Shown one piece after another: positions 28,841-37,022 of a stretch of 64,000 bases of DNA (positions are counted from its first letter, which is position 1; every line of letters starts with the position of its first letter). Source of the stretch: an uncultured Pelagibacteraceae bacterium (GTDB lineage Bacteria; Pseudomonadota; Alphaproteobacteria; Pelagibacterales; Pelagibacteraceae); contig CABXTC010000003.1 in NCBI GenBank assembly GCA_902515095.1, positions 62,001-126,000 of the forward strand, written 5' to 3'. Both the position numbers and the translations under genes were made by a program. The notes below the pieces were generated by a model. It did not search any database, was not told the origin of the DNA, and worked only from the letters and a program-made list of their open reading frames with translations.

Positions 28841-29624
28841 AAAAAAAACTAAAACGAAGAAAATTAAGAAAGCTCCTAAAATAAAAAAGGCTAAAGTTAA
28901 AAAAATAAAAAAACCTACAAAGATATCGAAGAAAATTTCCAAAAAAGTAGAAACTCAAACAGAAAATTTAAGGATTCCTAAAACTAATGAATTAAAACCT
29001 GAAATAAAAAAGGTAAAAAAACAAAGTACTGAAAAAAGAGAATTCAAAATTAAAGATTATGTTGTTTATCCCAAACATGGAGTTGGCCAAATTACAGAAT
29101 TTAAAAAAATAAATATTGGTGGAATAGATGTTGAAACTTACATTATTAAATTTGAAAAAGATAAGGCGAATGGAATGGTGCCAGTCAATAAACAGTCCCA
29201 TCTACGACCACTTTCTACAATTAACCAGGTCAATAAAAGTATCTCTATTTTAAAAAGTAAACCAAAAATTAAAAGGTCTATGTGGAGTAGAAGAGCTCAA
29301 GAATATGAGGCAAAAATCTCATCAGGTAAAATTTATGAGCTAGCTGAGGTTGTTAGAGATTTAAATAAAGGTGATGACATCATGATTGATCAATCTTATA
29401 GTGAAAGACAGCTTTTTGAAAAAGCATACGAAAGAATAATCTCTGAATTCCAAATTGTATTGAATTTATCTAAAGAGGATACTCAAAAAAAATTTGATAA
29501 AGCTTTAAAGAGGAATCTTAACAAAGAAACTGTTGAAGAATCCAAGACTACTAAAACATCAAGTAATAATGATTTACCTGTTGAAGAACCAATTTCTGAT
29601 GTTGAAGAACAAATCGAGGATTAA
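28797..29624 (+). CDS. carD: CarD-family transcription factor with a lysine-rich N-terminal tail
   Basis: CarD/CdnL proteins bind RNA polymerase and stabilise the open promoter complex. The RNAP-interaction domain begins [20 protein letters not shown] and the helical DNA-contacting half has [15 protein letters not shown]. In front is an extension of about 85 residues, nearly half of it lysine, reminiscent of histone H1 tails; the C-terminus is acidic. I take ATG 28797 (MSKISLKN), inside fdxA; a GTG at 28755 would add 14 residues and neither has a clear Shine-Dalgarno sequence. An intrinsic terminator follows the stop. Confidence 0.9.
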   Translation: MSKISLKNILKKTFKKKTKTKKIKKAPKIKKAKVKKIKKPTKISKKISKKVETQTENLRIPKTNELKPEIKKVKKQSTEKREFKIKDYVVYPKHGVGQITEFKKINIGGIDVETYIIKFEKDKANGMVPVNKQSHLRPLSTINQVNKSISILKSKPKIKRSMWSRRAQEYEAKISSGKIYELAEVVRDLNKGDDIMIDQSYSERQLFEKAYERIISEFQIVLNLSKEDTQKKFDKALKRNLNKETVEESKTTKTSSNNDLPVEEPISDVEEQIED

Positions 29625-29629
29625 AAAAA

Positions 29630-29667
29630 AACGCCTCTCACACTAAAAGTTATGAGAAGCGTTTTTT
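29630..29667. terminator. bidirectional intrinsic terminator of carD and the basic peptide gene
   Basis: The arms AACGCCTCTCA and TGAGAAGCGTT pair with a single mismatch around a 12-base loop. A run of T follows on the plus strand (29662-29667) and a run of A precedes it (29623-29631), which gives a T-tract on the minus strand. It therefore ends transcripts from carD on one side and from the small basic peptide gene on the other. Confidence 0.88.
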
Positions 29668-29685
29668 ATAAAGAATACTAAGTTA

Positions 29686-29763
29686 TTATCTTCTTCTTCT
29701 TTTTTTAGCTTTTTTCTTAGCTTTTTTCTTAGCCTTCTTTGCTTTTTTTCTTCTCTTAGGCAT
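29686..29763 (-). CDS. extremely basic 25-residue peptide
   Basis: ATG-started frame beginning MPKRRKKAKKAKKK and ending in four arginines: 13 Lys, 6 Arg and 4 Ala out of 25. Three things support it as a gene: an AAGGGAG Shine-Dalgarno sequence eight bases upstream, a promoter with a perfect TTGACA and 17-base spacer, and a terminator just downstream. The size and charge recall tiny ribosomal proteins (archaeal/eukaryotic eL41, bacterial Thx) or histone-like tails, so RNA or DNA binding is likely. No family assignment is made. Confidence 0.8.
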   Translation of the reverse strand: MPKRRKKAKKAKKKAKKKAKKRRRR

Positions 29764-29784
29764 CTTTAGCTCCCTTTTTAGTTA

Positions 29785-29805
29785 AACGAATCAAATTGAT
29801 TCGTT
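29785..29805. promoter_or_regulatory. 21-base perfect palindrome in the leader of the basic peptide gene
   Basis: The arms AACGAATCAA and TTGATTCGTT are exact reverse complements around a single central base. It lies between the predicted -10 box and the Shine-Dalgarno sequence of the 25-residue peptide gene, so it can act as an operator for a dimeric regulator or as an RNA hairpin in the leader. There is no T-run after it, so termination is unlikely. Confidence 0.6.
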
Positions 29806-29814
29806 ATTATCTTA

Positions 29815-29843
29815 TTTTTATTTTTTTATGTACGTTATGTCAA
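29815..29843 (-). promoter_or_regulatory. predicted sigma70 promoter of the basic peptide gene
   Basis: On the minus strand a perfect TTGACA (29843-29838) is followed after 17 bases by TAAAAA (29820-29815). The start codon lies about 50 bases downstream, leaving room for the palindrome and a strong Shine-Dalgarno sequence. It is one of the clearest -35 boxes in the window. Confidence 0.65.
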
Positions 29844-29962
29844 TTCTTTAATTGAAGTTTAAATTTTAAGAAATAAAATTAAATCTTTATAATTTCTTTT
29901 ATAATTTTGAAACGTAAAAAAGTTAATGTTTATGCGCTTAATAATCAGTTATTTAAACTAAA

Positions 29963-31705
29963 TTAATAAAGTTTTTCTAAATCTTCTTTATATTTTTCTA
30001 AAATTTTTTTTCTTTTTAATTTTAATGTTGGTGTTAACATTCCATTATCAATTGTAAATTCTTCATTAATTAATTTAAATCTTTTAACTTTTTCAACTAA
30101 AGATAAAGTTTTGTTAAGATTTTCTAAATAAAATTCAATTTCTTTTCTGTTTTCAATACTTTCAGTAACAATAATAGCAACTAAATAAGTTTTTTTATCT
30201 CCATAAATAAAACTTTGTTTAATTTTTTCATTTAAACATAATAAATTTTCAATTTTTGAGGGTGAAATGTTATCGCCGCCAAGACTCACTATTATTTCTT
30301 TCTTTCTATCAGTTATTTTTAAATTTCCATCTTCTGTGATTTCACCTATGTCTCCAGTATGCAGCCAGCCATTCTTGATGATATCATCTGTTTCTTTTTT
30401 CATATTCCAGTAGCCAAGCATAACATTCTCACCTTTTACTAAAATTTCACCATCATCAGCGATTTTCACCTCATTGGTTTTAAAAGGTGGACCAACAGTC
30501 TCTATCTTGATTTTACCAGGTAAATTGCAGCTTACCACAGGTGAAGTCTCCGTTAAGCCATATCCTTGTAAAGTCGGCAGACCTATAGAATTCAAAAATT
30601 CACCTATTTTTTGATCTAAAGCTCCACCACCAGAAACAAAGGCTTTTAATTTCCCCCCAAATTGATTTTTGATTTTTTTTCTTACTAAAATTTCACAAAA
30701 AAAATTAATGATTTTTTCTTTTAAACTTAATTCTTGTTTATTTAAATTTTTGGTGCCTAACAAAATTGTATTTTCTATCAATTTTTTTTTTAAACCTCTT
30801 TGTTTTGAAAAATTAAGAAAAATTTTACTATATAAATTTTGATAAAATCTAGGAACAGCTGTCATAATAGTAGGTTGTGCAACAGTCATGCTTGGTAATA
30901 ATTTTTCTAAACTTTCAGCATAGTAAATTTTTGCTCCAAGCAATATTTGAACGTATTGAACTGTATGTTCATATGAATGAGATAACGGCAACCAAGTTAA
31001 GAAAACTGGTTTTTCATTTTCAACCAATGATTTTAAAATCGTTTGTGCACCCTCACAATTTGATAAAATACCCCCATGACTTAACATTACACCCTTGGGA
31101 TTTCCAGTGGTCCCTGATGTATAAATAATACAAGCTAAATCATTTCTTCTTAAATTATTATTATAAAATTTTATACTTTCATTTAAAGTTTTAACACTCC
31201 ATTGCGCCTTAGAAAAAATATTTTCAAAAAATTCTATTTTTTTATCAAATTCATCGATTGAAATTACAATTGTATTTTCTTTAATATGATTTTTAATTTT
31301 TTCAAATTGGAAAGAATTAGAGACTATACATACTTTTGGTTCGCAATTATTGATTATGTATTCATAATCACTTTCGGAATAAGTTGTAAAAAGTGGAACA
31401 GTCACCCCACCTGCATTCATTATTGATATATCAGATATTAACCATTCAGGTCGATTTTCAGATAATAAAATACACCTATCGCCTTTAGAAATAATTTTCA
31501 CTAAATAGTTTGATAATATTTTTATTTTTGTATTAATATTTTCCCATGAATAAGTAAATGGTCCAGAATTTGTGTCTGGTGAATCTTTATTTTTAAGTGA
31601 AACTAGAAAAGTCTCTTCATGAGTCTTCGTGCCTGCAGAAGGAAACTTTTCATCATATTTCCTAAAAAAAAGCTCAACTAAACTATTTATTTCTTTCAAT
31701 TCCAT
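29963..31705 (-). CDS. AMP-dependent long-chain acyl-CoA synthetase
   Basis: Activates a fatty acid to acyl-CoA through an acyl-adenylate. The 580 residues hold the P-loop-like IIYTSGTTGNPKGVMLSHG near residue 192, the adenylate-binding GYGLTETSPVVSCN, and GWLHTGDIGEI with DRKKEIIVSLGGDNISP near the C-terminus. It resembles FadD15-type enzymes; the exact chain length is unknown. The start codon lies only four bases after the CCA of tRNA-Leu on the same strand, so its mRNA is probably released from a tRNA-mRNA precursor with almost no leader. Confidence 0.92.
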   Translation of the reverse strand: MELKEINSLVELFFRKYDEKFPSAGTKTHEETFLVSLKNKDSPDTNSGPFTYSWENINTKIKILSNYLVKIISKGDRCILLSENRPEWLISDISIMNAGGVTVPLFTTYSESDYEYIINNCEPKVCIVSNSFQFEKIKNHIKENTIVISIDEFDKKIEFFENIFSKAQWSVKTLNESIKFYNNNLRRNDLACIIYTSGTTGNPKGVMLSHGGILSNCEGAQTILKSLVENEKPVFLTWLPLSHSYEHTVQYVQILLGAKIYYAESLEKLLPSMTVAQPTIMTAVPRFYQNLYSKIFLNFSKQRGLKKKLIENTILLGTKNLNKQELSLKEKIINFFCEILVRKKIKNQFGGKLKAFVSGGGALDQKIGEFLNSIGLPTLQGYGLTETSPVVSCNLPGKIKIETVGPPFKTNEVKIADDGEILVKGENVMLGYWNMKKETDDIIKNGWLHTGDIGEITEDGNLKITDRKKEIIVSLGGDNISPSKIENLLCLNEKIKQSFIYGDKKTYLVAIIVTESIENRKEIEFYLENLNKTLSLVEKVKRFKLINEEFTIDNGMLTPTLKLKRKKILEKYKEDLEKLY

Positions 31706-31709
31706 AATT

Positions 31710-31794
31710 TGGTGGGCGAAGAGAGAATCGAACTCTCACTTCTTGCGAAACACGATTTTGAGTCGTGCGCGTCTACCAGTTCCGCCATTCGCCC
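31710..31794 (-). tRNA. tRNA-Leu(CAA)
   Basis: Class II tRNA of 85 bases. Acceptor strands GGGCGAA and TTCGCCC pair, discriminator A, encoded CCA. The anticodon stem CACGA/TCGTG holds loop CTCAAAA, giving anticodon CAA, and a long variable arm (around TTTCGCAAGAAGT) confirms the leucine type. It is directly upstream of the acyl-CoA synthetase gene. Confidence 0.95.
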
Positions 31795-31852
31795 CGATTG
31801 TTTAATAATTTATTAAATAGTATAAGAACTAAAATTATATTAAAACCAAAAA

Positions 31853-32458
31853 ATGTTTAAAAATCTTTACAAAAAATGTTTAGATTTGGCGAGTCACAAA
31901 AGTTCTAAATATTACTTAGCACTTGTGTCGTTTGTTGAAAGTTCATTTTTTCCTATTCCTCCTGACATTATGATTATTCCAATGGTAATATCCAAAAAAA
32001 CTGATTTTAAAAAAATTTTTCTTATAGCAACAATATTTTCAGTTTTAGGTGGTATTCTTGGTTATGTAATTGGAGCATTCTTTTTTGAGTTCGGAGCATA
32101 TATTATGAATTTTTATGGTTATGAGGATAAACTTTATAATTTAAAAGAAAGCTTGATAAGAAATGATGGTTTTTATGCTTGGTTAGGAATACTTTTTTTA
32201 GCAGGTTTTACCCCTCTTCCTTATAAAGTTTTCACAATCGCAAGTGGTCTCATAGGTTTTAACTTTTTAATTTTTGTTTCAATAAGCTTAATTTCTAGAG
32301 GGTTAAGATTTTTTTTAGTGTCATATCTCTCTTATAAGTTTGGAGATTTGTTTAATGAATTTATGGATAAACATGGGTCAAAATGGTTTACGATAATTGG
32401 AATATTAATTGTTATTGTTGGAATAGTAGTTTATCTAATTTTTAAATCTAATGTTTAA
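31853..32458 (+). CDS. YqaA/DedA-family membrane protein
   Basis: A 201-residue inner-membrane protein of the DedA/SNARE-associated (VTT) superfamily, YqaA branch. The sequence SFVESSFFPIPPDIMIIPMV near residue 28 is the re-entrant loop signature and GFTPLPYKVFTIASGLIGF near residue 119 the second. DedA relatives move lipids across the membrane or keep the proton gradient; the YqaA branch is uncharacterised. First gene of a run with dsbB and coq7, overlapping dsbB by eight bases. Confidence 0.87.
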   Translation: MFKNLYKKCLDLASHKSSKYYLALVSFVESSFFPIPPDIMIIPMVISKKTDFKKIFLIATIFSVLGGILGYVIGAFFFEFGAYIMNFYGYEDKLYNLKESLIRNDGFYAWLGILFLAGFTPLPYKVFTIASGLIGFNFLIFVSISLISRGLRFFLVSYLSYKFGDLFNEFMDKHGSKWFTIIGILIVIVGIVVYLIFKSNV

Positions 32459-32933
32459 TTTAAAAGCTGAATTTTATTTCAAAATAATCTTTTTATTTAG
32501 TTTTATCGCTTTAATTTCTGCTTTTTTTATAGAATATGTTCTTGGACATCAGCCTTGTAATTTATGTTTGATAGAGAGAATTCCTTATGGATTAAGCATC
32601 ATGATAATAATGGGGATCTTGTTAATTAAGAAAAATCAAAAATTCTTGGTTTTATTATTGATTCTTACTTTTGCCTTTTCTTTAGCAATTTCATTATATC
32701 ATTTCGGAATTGAACAAAATTTTTTTCAGGAGTCATCTGTTTGTGGAGTAAAGAGTTTGACTAAAAGTATCACCAAAGAAGATTTGCTTAAACAATTAAG
32801 TGAAAAAACAATAAGTTGTAAAGATGTGACATTTAGGATTTTTGGATTATCACTCACAAGTATTAATATTGTAATAAGTTTATTGTTTATTATAACACTT
32901 TTAAAAATTTTTAAAAAATATGAAAAAAACTAA
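32451..32933 (+). CDS. dsbB: disulfide bond formation protein DsbB
   Basis: Inner-membrane quinone-linked oxidase that regenerates DsbA-like periplasmic disulfide donors. 160 residues, four transmembrane segments. The first redox pair is in GHQPCNLCLIERIPY (CX2C near residue 36) and the second pair is the periplasmic Cys in SSVCGVKS and the one in TISCKDVTF. It overlaps coq7 by 14 bases; both proteins are linked to ubiquinone, though this may be chance. No dsbA is in the window. Confidence 0.93.
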   Translation: MFNLKAEFYFKIIFLFSFIALISAFFIEYVLGHQPCNLCLIERIPYGLSIMIIMGILLIKKNQKFLVLLLILTFAFSLAISLYHFGIEQNFFQESSVCGVKSLTKSITKEDLLKQLSEKTISCKDVTFRIFGLSLTSINIVISLLFIITLLKIFKKYEKN

Positions 32934-33450
32934 TAGTAGAGTTGAAGAATTTATTAGAGTTGATCATGCTGGTGAGCGTGGAGCTGTCAAAATATATGAG
33001 GGGCAACTATTGGCACTTAATACACTTGTAAAAGACGAGAATTTAAAAAAAACAATTGAGGAAATGAAAGTGCATGAAATTGAGCATTGTCAATTTTTTG
33101 AAAGTGAAATTAAAAAAAGGAATATTAAACCTACAAAATTTCTTCCTCTATGGGACTTATTAGGAGTGGGTTTAGGTTTTGGTTCAACTCTATTGGGAAA
33201 AAAAGCTGCAATGCTATGCACTGCATCTGTAGAAGAAGTTATTGATAAACATTATCAAGATCAAATAGATCAACTTGGCACAAATGAAAAAGATCTAAAA
33301 TCTAAGATAATCAAATTTAGAGAAGACGAATTACATCATAAAGATATTGCTTATGAAGAGGGTGCATCAAAGAAAGGATTGTACTCAATTATGGATAAAA
33401 TAATCAAAACTGGATCAAAAATAGCAATTAATATTTCTGAAAAGATTTAA
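32920..33450 (+). CDS. coq7: demethoxyubiquinone hydroxylase (Coq7)
   Basis: Di-iron monooxygenase for the penultimate step of ubiquinone synthesis. 176 residues; the iron ligands are in RVDHAGERGAVKIYEGQ (Glu near residue 19), EMKVHEIEHCQFF, and the C-terminal ASVEEVIDKHYQDQ and DELHHKDIAYEEG. Length is typical of the bacterial Coq7 form. Last gene of the yqaA-dsbB-coq7 run, converging on the HNH nuclease gene with two bases between the stops. Confidence 0.95.
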   Translation: MKKTNSRVEEFIRVDHAGERGAVKIYEGQLLALNTLVKDENLKKTIEEMKVHEIEHCQFFESEIKKRNIKPTKFLPLWDLLGVGLGFGSTLLGKKAAMLCTASVEEVIDKHYQDQIDQLGTNEKDLKSKIIKFREDELHHKDIAYEEGASKKGLYSIMDKIIKTGSKIAINISEKI

Positions 33451-33452
33451 AT

Positions 33453-34022
33453 TTAAGCCTCTAGTTCCACATCCCAATATAAATAATCCATCCAACTTTT
33501 ATGCAAATGATTAGGTGGAAAGTTTTTTCCATTGCGATGTAAATCTTCAGTAGATGGTTGAAAAGGATATTGAGTTAGTTTCATACCAGAGGATTTCAGT
33601 AATTTACCTCCTTTTTGTACATTGCATGCTGAACAAGCGGTAACAACATTATCCCAATTAGTTTCACCTCCTTTTGATCTAGGTAATAAATGATCGAATG
33701 TTAATTCCTCGCTGCCACCACAATATTGACATGAAAATTTATCCCTAAGAAAAACATTAAATCTTGTAAAACTTGGTTTAGATAAAGGAACAATATAATC
33801 TTTTAATGCGATAACGCTTGGCAATTGCATATTAAAAGAGGGGCTTCTGACAACTCTGTCATAAGTACTTACAATTATTACTCTATCTAAAAATACTGAT
33901 TTAACAGTATCTTGCCATGACCATAATGATAAAGGATAATAACTTAAAGGTCTGTAATCAGCATTTAATACAAGAGCTGGACATTTTTCTAAAGATACAT
34001 CTTTATCAATAAAATTATTCAT
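33453..34022 (-). CDS. HNH endonuclease
   Basis: 189 residues with a C-terminal HNH/zinc domain: CQYCGGSEELTFDHLLPRSKGG followed by NVVTACSACNVQKGGK, so two CX2C pairs and the His-Asn-His core are intact. The N-terminal region (LVLNADYRPLSYYPLSLWSW) is the usual one for this widespread alphaproteobacterial subfamily, whose role (perhaps DNA repair) is unclear. Not associated here with any mobile or restriction genes. Confidence 0.9.
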   Translation of the reverse strand: MNNFIDKDVSLEKCPALVLNADYRPLSYYPLSLWSWQDTVKSVFLDRVIIVSTYDRVVRSPSFNMQLPSVIALKDYIVPLSKPSFTRFNVFLRDKFSCQYCGGSEELTFDHLLPRSKGGETNWDNVVTACSACNVQKGGKLLKSSGMKLTQYPFQPSTEDLHRNGKNFPPNHLHKSWMDYLYWDVELEA

Positions 34023-34068
34023 ATTTAAAAGTTTAACTTAAAAGAAAATTTATTTCAATACGAAGTAA

Positions 34069-34719
34069 TTATTTAATTTTTTTTAAGATATAATTTAAAG
34101 CTATACTTGATGACTCTATAGGGATATGATGATCACAATTTTTAATCAAATGTGTTTCTATTTCAATATTATTTCGAATAAAAAAATCTTTTGCTTCTAG
34201 CAATGAATTTGCTGGCACAACTTGATCTAATTCCCCATGTATTAATAAAGTTTGAGTAGAATTTTTTTTTCTGGTTTCTAAATCTTTAATATTAATTATT
34301 TTTCCTGAGAACCCTATAATACAATTATATTTATTATCTGATGTCAATCCTAAATTAATAGACATCATACATCCCTGGCTAAATCCAGATAGGCAAATTT
34401 GATTATTTGCTAAATTAAATTTTTTTTTAACTTCATTTATAAATTGGTTTAATATCTTTTCTCCTTTTAGAGATTGTTCTAAAATATATTCTGGATTATC
34501 ACTGGTTAAATCAAACCATTGATATCCCGAGGGATTGATGGAGCATGGTTCATGACCATTGGGACAGATAAAAATTGTGTTTGGCAAATGTCTTTTCCAA
34601 TTTAAAGATAGTGAACTTATATCCTTTCCATCACCACCATATCCATGAAGTAAAATTATTGCATTTTTGATATGCTCATTATTTGGCTTAATAATCGTTG
34701 AGTCTAGGCAAAATGTCAT
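34069..34719 (-). CDS. carboxylesterase/phospholipase-type alpha/beta hydrolase
   Basis: 216 residues, YpfH/carboxylesterase-like. Oxyanion loop LLHGYGGDGKD, nucleophile elbow GFSQGCMMS near residue 110, Asp in HGELDQVVP and His in KNCDHHIP complete a serine-hydrolase triad. Substrate unknown. No signal peptide. Separated from the HNH gene by 46 bases and divergent from the HIG1-type gene. Confidence 0.87.
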   Translation of the reverse strand: MTFCLDSTIIKPNNEHIKNAIILLHGYGGDGKDISSLSLNWKRHLPNTIFICPNGHEPCSINPSGYQWFDLTSDNPEYILEQSLKGEKILNQFINEVKKKFNLANNQICLSGFSQGCMMSINLGLTSDNKYNCIIGFSGKIINIKDLETRKKNSTQTLLIHGELDQVVPANSLLEAKDFFIRNNIEIETHLIKNCDHHIPIESSSIALNYILKKIK

Positions 34720-34770
34720 ACTATTTTTTTTTTATGTTTTTTTATTTTTAAAACACTCTAAAGTACTTTT

Positions 34771-34974
34771 ATGATTTCTGGAATATTAGTAAAAATAATA
34801 TCAATAATATTATTAATTGTTGTTGGAATAGTCTTAATATTAGGCATTGGTACTTTATTTAAAGGTGGAGAAACAAGTAAAAAATATTCCAATAAGTTAA
34901 TGCAACTTAGAGTATTGCTACAGTTTATTGCAATAATTGTGTTAGTGTCATTTGCTTATTTTTTTAAGAATTAA
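34771..34974 (+). CDS. HIG1-domain twin-transmembrane protein
   Basis: 67 residues with two transmembrane helices and the loop KLMQLRVLLQFIAI, which matches the QxRVxxQ core of HIG1 domains. In mitochondria HIG1 proteins bind cytochrome oxidase supercomplexes; the bacterial ones are presumed to have a similar respiratory role but are little studied. It overlaps the tlpA-like gene by four bases at the 3' ends. Confidence 0.83.
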   Translation: MISGILVKIISIILLIVVGIVLILGIGTLFKGGETSKKYSNKLMQLRVLLQFIAIIVLVSFAYFFKN

Positions 34975-35480
34975 TTGTGATCACTTAACCATTTAATAAA
35001 ATTTTCATCATCAAAATCAATAGATCCAATTATTCTCGCAAACTCAAAACCATCTTTATTTATCAATATAGAAGTTGGTATACCTCTTAGTTGTAATTTT
35101 TTTGCTAAAGTTACTGGAGTATCAAAAAAAATTTTTAAATTTTTGATTTTCAAGTTTTTAAAAAATTTTAATGACTTTTCAAAATTATCTTGTCCAATGT
35201 TAATTGGAAAAATTTTAAGATTATCTAAATTTTTATTTTTTTGTAACCTATCTAATGAAGGCATTTCCTCTTTACATGGGGCACACCATGTCGCCCAAAA
35301 ATTTAGCAAAACAAGGTTCCCTTCATAATCTTTTAAATTAATTTGCTTATTGTCAGCATCAAAAAATGTTAATTCATTGTGTTTTTTCAATTTTTCATCA
35401 ATAATAAGATTTTTCAAACCAGTGACTTCACTAGCAAAAGAATTAGATAATAAAAAAATAAAAATTATTAAAAATCTCAT
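34971..35480 (-). CDS. periplasmic TlpA-like thioredoxin-fold protein
   Basis: 169 residues beginning with a signal peptide (MRFLIIFIFLLSNSFA). The redox motif is WATWCAPCKEE near residue 64 and the cis-proline loop is RGIPTSILI. Such proteins reduce disulfides in the periplasm, for example in apocytochromes or copper chaperones. Its start codon lies 23 bases from that of the divergent argH gene, so there is very little room for two separate promoters. Confidence 0.9.
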   Translation of the reverse strand: MRFLIIFIFLLSNSFASEVTGLKNLIIDEKLKKHNELTFFDADNKQINLKDYEGNLVLLNFWATWCAPCKEEMPSLDRLQKNKNLDNLKIFPINIGQDNFEKSLKFFKNLKIKNLKIFFDTPVTLAKKLQLRGIPTSILINKDGFEFARIIGSIDFDDENFIKWLSDHN

Positions 35481-35503
35481 GTTAATTGGTATAGTTAATT
35501 ACC

Positions 35504-36898
35504 ATGTCAAAAAATAAAAACAACCAAGCAATATGGAGTTCCCGAATAAAGAAATCCACATCGAATGCTTTCCTAAAAGTTGGAAGTTCAATAGACGTAG
35601 ATAAAAGACTTTATAAAGAAGATATAAAAGTCTCAAAAATACATGTTGAAATGCTTTTTAAACAAAAAATCATTTCTTTTAAAATAAAGAATAAAATAAT
35701 TTATGGATTAGAGAAAATTGAAAGAGAAATAAAAAATAACAAAATCCAATTTAGTAAAAGATATGAGGATATTCATATGAATATTGAAAAAAGGCTTTTT
35801 CAAATTATTGGTGATGAGGCAGGATATATCCACACCGCAAGATCGAGAAATGATCAAGTAATTACAGATTTTAAGATTTGGATTAAAACAGCATCAAAAA
35901 ACGTAGATCTCAAATTAAATAAAATTATTAATAGTATTTTGAAACTTGCTGAAAAAAATATTTATACAATTATGCCAGGTTTTACTCACCTTAAAAATGC
36001 ACAAGCTATTTCTTTTGCTCACTATCTATTGGCTTATATTGAAATGTTTAACAGAGATAAAAAAAGATTTGCAAATAATCTGGTAAGTTTGAACGAAAAC
36101 CCTTTGGGTGTTGCTGCTTTAAGTGGAACAACTTTCAATATTGATAGAAATTATACAACAAAAAAACTTGGTTTCAAAAAACCTACAAGTAATTCTATAG
36201 ATACTGTATCTGATAGAGATTTTGTTTTAGATTTTTTGTACAGTATTTCAGTATGCTCTATGCATATTTCAAGAATTGCTGAGGAACTTATTATTTGGAA
36301 TTCTGATGCATATAATTTAATTACTATATCAGACAAAATAGTTACTGGTTCATCTATTATGCCACAAAAAAAAAATCCAGATGCTCTCGAATATTTAAGA
36401 GGAAAATCTGGAAGCTGTTACGGAAACTTATTTTCAATGCTAACCATCCTTAAAGGTTTGCCCTTATCATATTTCAAAGATCTTCAAGATGATAAGGAAA
36501 TTGTTTTTCAAGCTAATGACACGATTATGGATTGTCTGATAATATTTGAAGAATTTATTAAAAATTTTTATCCTAACAAAAAACAAATGCTAGATCTTGC
36601 TGGTACTGGACATATAACTGCAACAGATTTGGCAGATTACTTAGTAAAAAATCATTCAATGTCATTTAGAAAGGCTTATCAAAAAACCTCTGCGATTGTA
36701 AATTTAGCTGAAAAAAAAAAGAAAAATCTCTCTCAATTATCATTAGAGGAATTAAAAATAATTGAACCAAAACTTACAAATGAGGTTTTAATGGTTTTTG
36801 ATTTAAAAAACTCAGTTAAATCAAAAAAATCTTATGGTGGAACATCTTTTGAAAATATCAAAAGAATGATAATGAAATATAAAAGAAAAAATGATTAA
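35504..36898 (+). CDS. argH: argininosuccinate lyase
   Basis: Last step of arginine synthesis, splitting argininosuccinate to arginine and fumarate. 464 residues with HTARSRNDQV near residue 107, the flexible signature loop GSSIMPQKKNPD near residue 284 and the C-terminal helical domain. The start gives MSKNKNNQAIWSSRI, the usual N-terminus. It leads argH-lptM-lysA, each overlapping the next by eight and one bases. Confidence 0.97.
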   Translation: MSKNKNNQAIWSSRIKKSTSNAFLKVGSSIDVDKRLYKEDIKVSKIHVEMLFKQKIISFKIKNKIIYGLEKIEREIKNNKIQFSKRYEDIHMNIEKRLFQIIGDEAGYIHTARSRNDQVITDFKIWIKTASKNVDLKLNKIINSILKLAEKNIYTIMPGFTHLKNAQAISFAHYLLAYIEMFNRDKKRFANNLVSLNENPLGVAALSGTTFNIDRNYTTKKLGFKKPTSNSIDTVSDRDFVLDFLYSISVCSMHISRIAEELIIWNSDAYNLITISDKIVTGSSIMPQKKNPDALEYLRGKSGSCYGNLFSMLTILKGLPLSYFKDLQDDKEIVFQANDTIMDCLIIFEEFIKNFYPNKKQMLDLAGTGHITATDLADYLVKNHSMSFRKAYQKTSAIVNLAEKKKKNLSQLSLEELKIIEPKLTNEVLMVFDLKNSVKSKKSYGGTSFENIKRMIMKYKRKND

Positions 36899-37022
36899 AA
36901 ATATTATAATAATAACAATTTTGTGCTTCTTTGCAGCTTCTTGTGGAAAAAAAGGTAATCCAAAATATGTTGAGCCAAAGAAAAATGTAAAAAAAAATAT
37001 TGCCTTTATAAATAAAGTGTAA
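36891..37022 (+). CDS. small LptM-like lipoprotein
   Basis: 43 residues: a hydrophobic signal (IKNIIIITILCFF), a lipobox AASC with the acylated Cys18, and a short polar tail GKKGNPKYVEP. It lies between argH and lysA, the classic place for the YifL/LptM family, which helps assemble the LPS-transport protein LptD. Overlaps argH by eight bases and the lysA start by one (TAATG). Function taken from the family, not shown here. Confidence 0.8.
   Translation: MIKNIIIITILCFFAASCGKKGNPKYVEPKKNVKKNIAFINKV

Noticed and set aside
35487-35504. TGGTA-N8-TACCA as an operator between tlpA-like and argH
   Set aside because: Five-base arms are easily found by chance; kept only as a remark on the tight divergent spacing.
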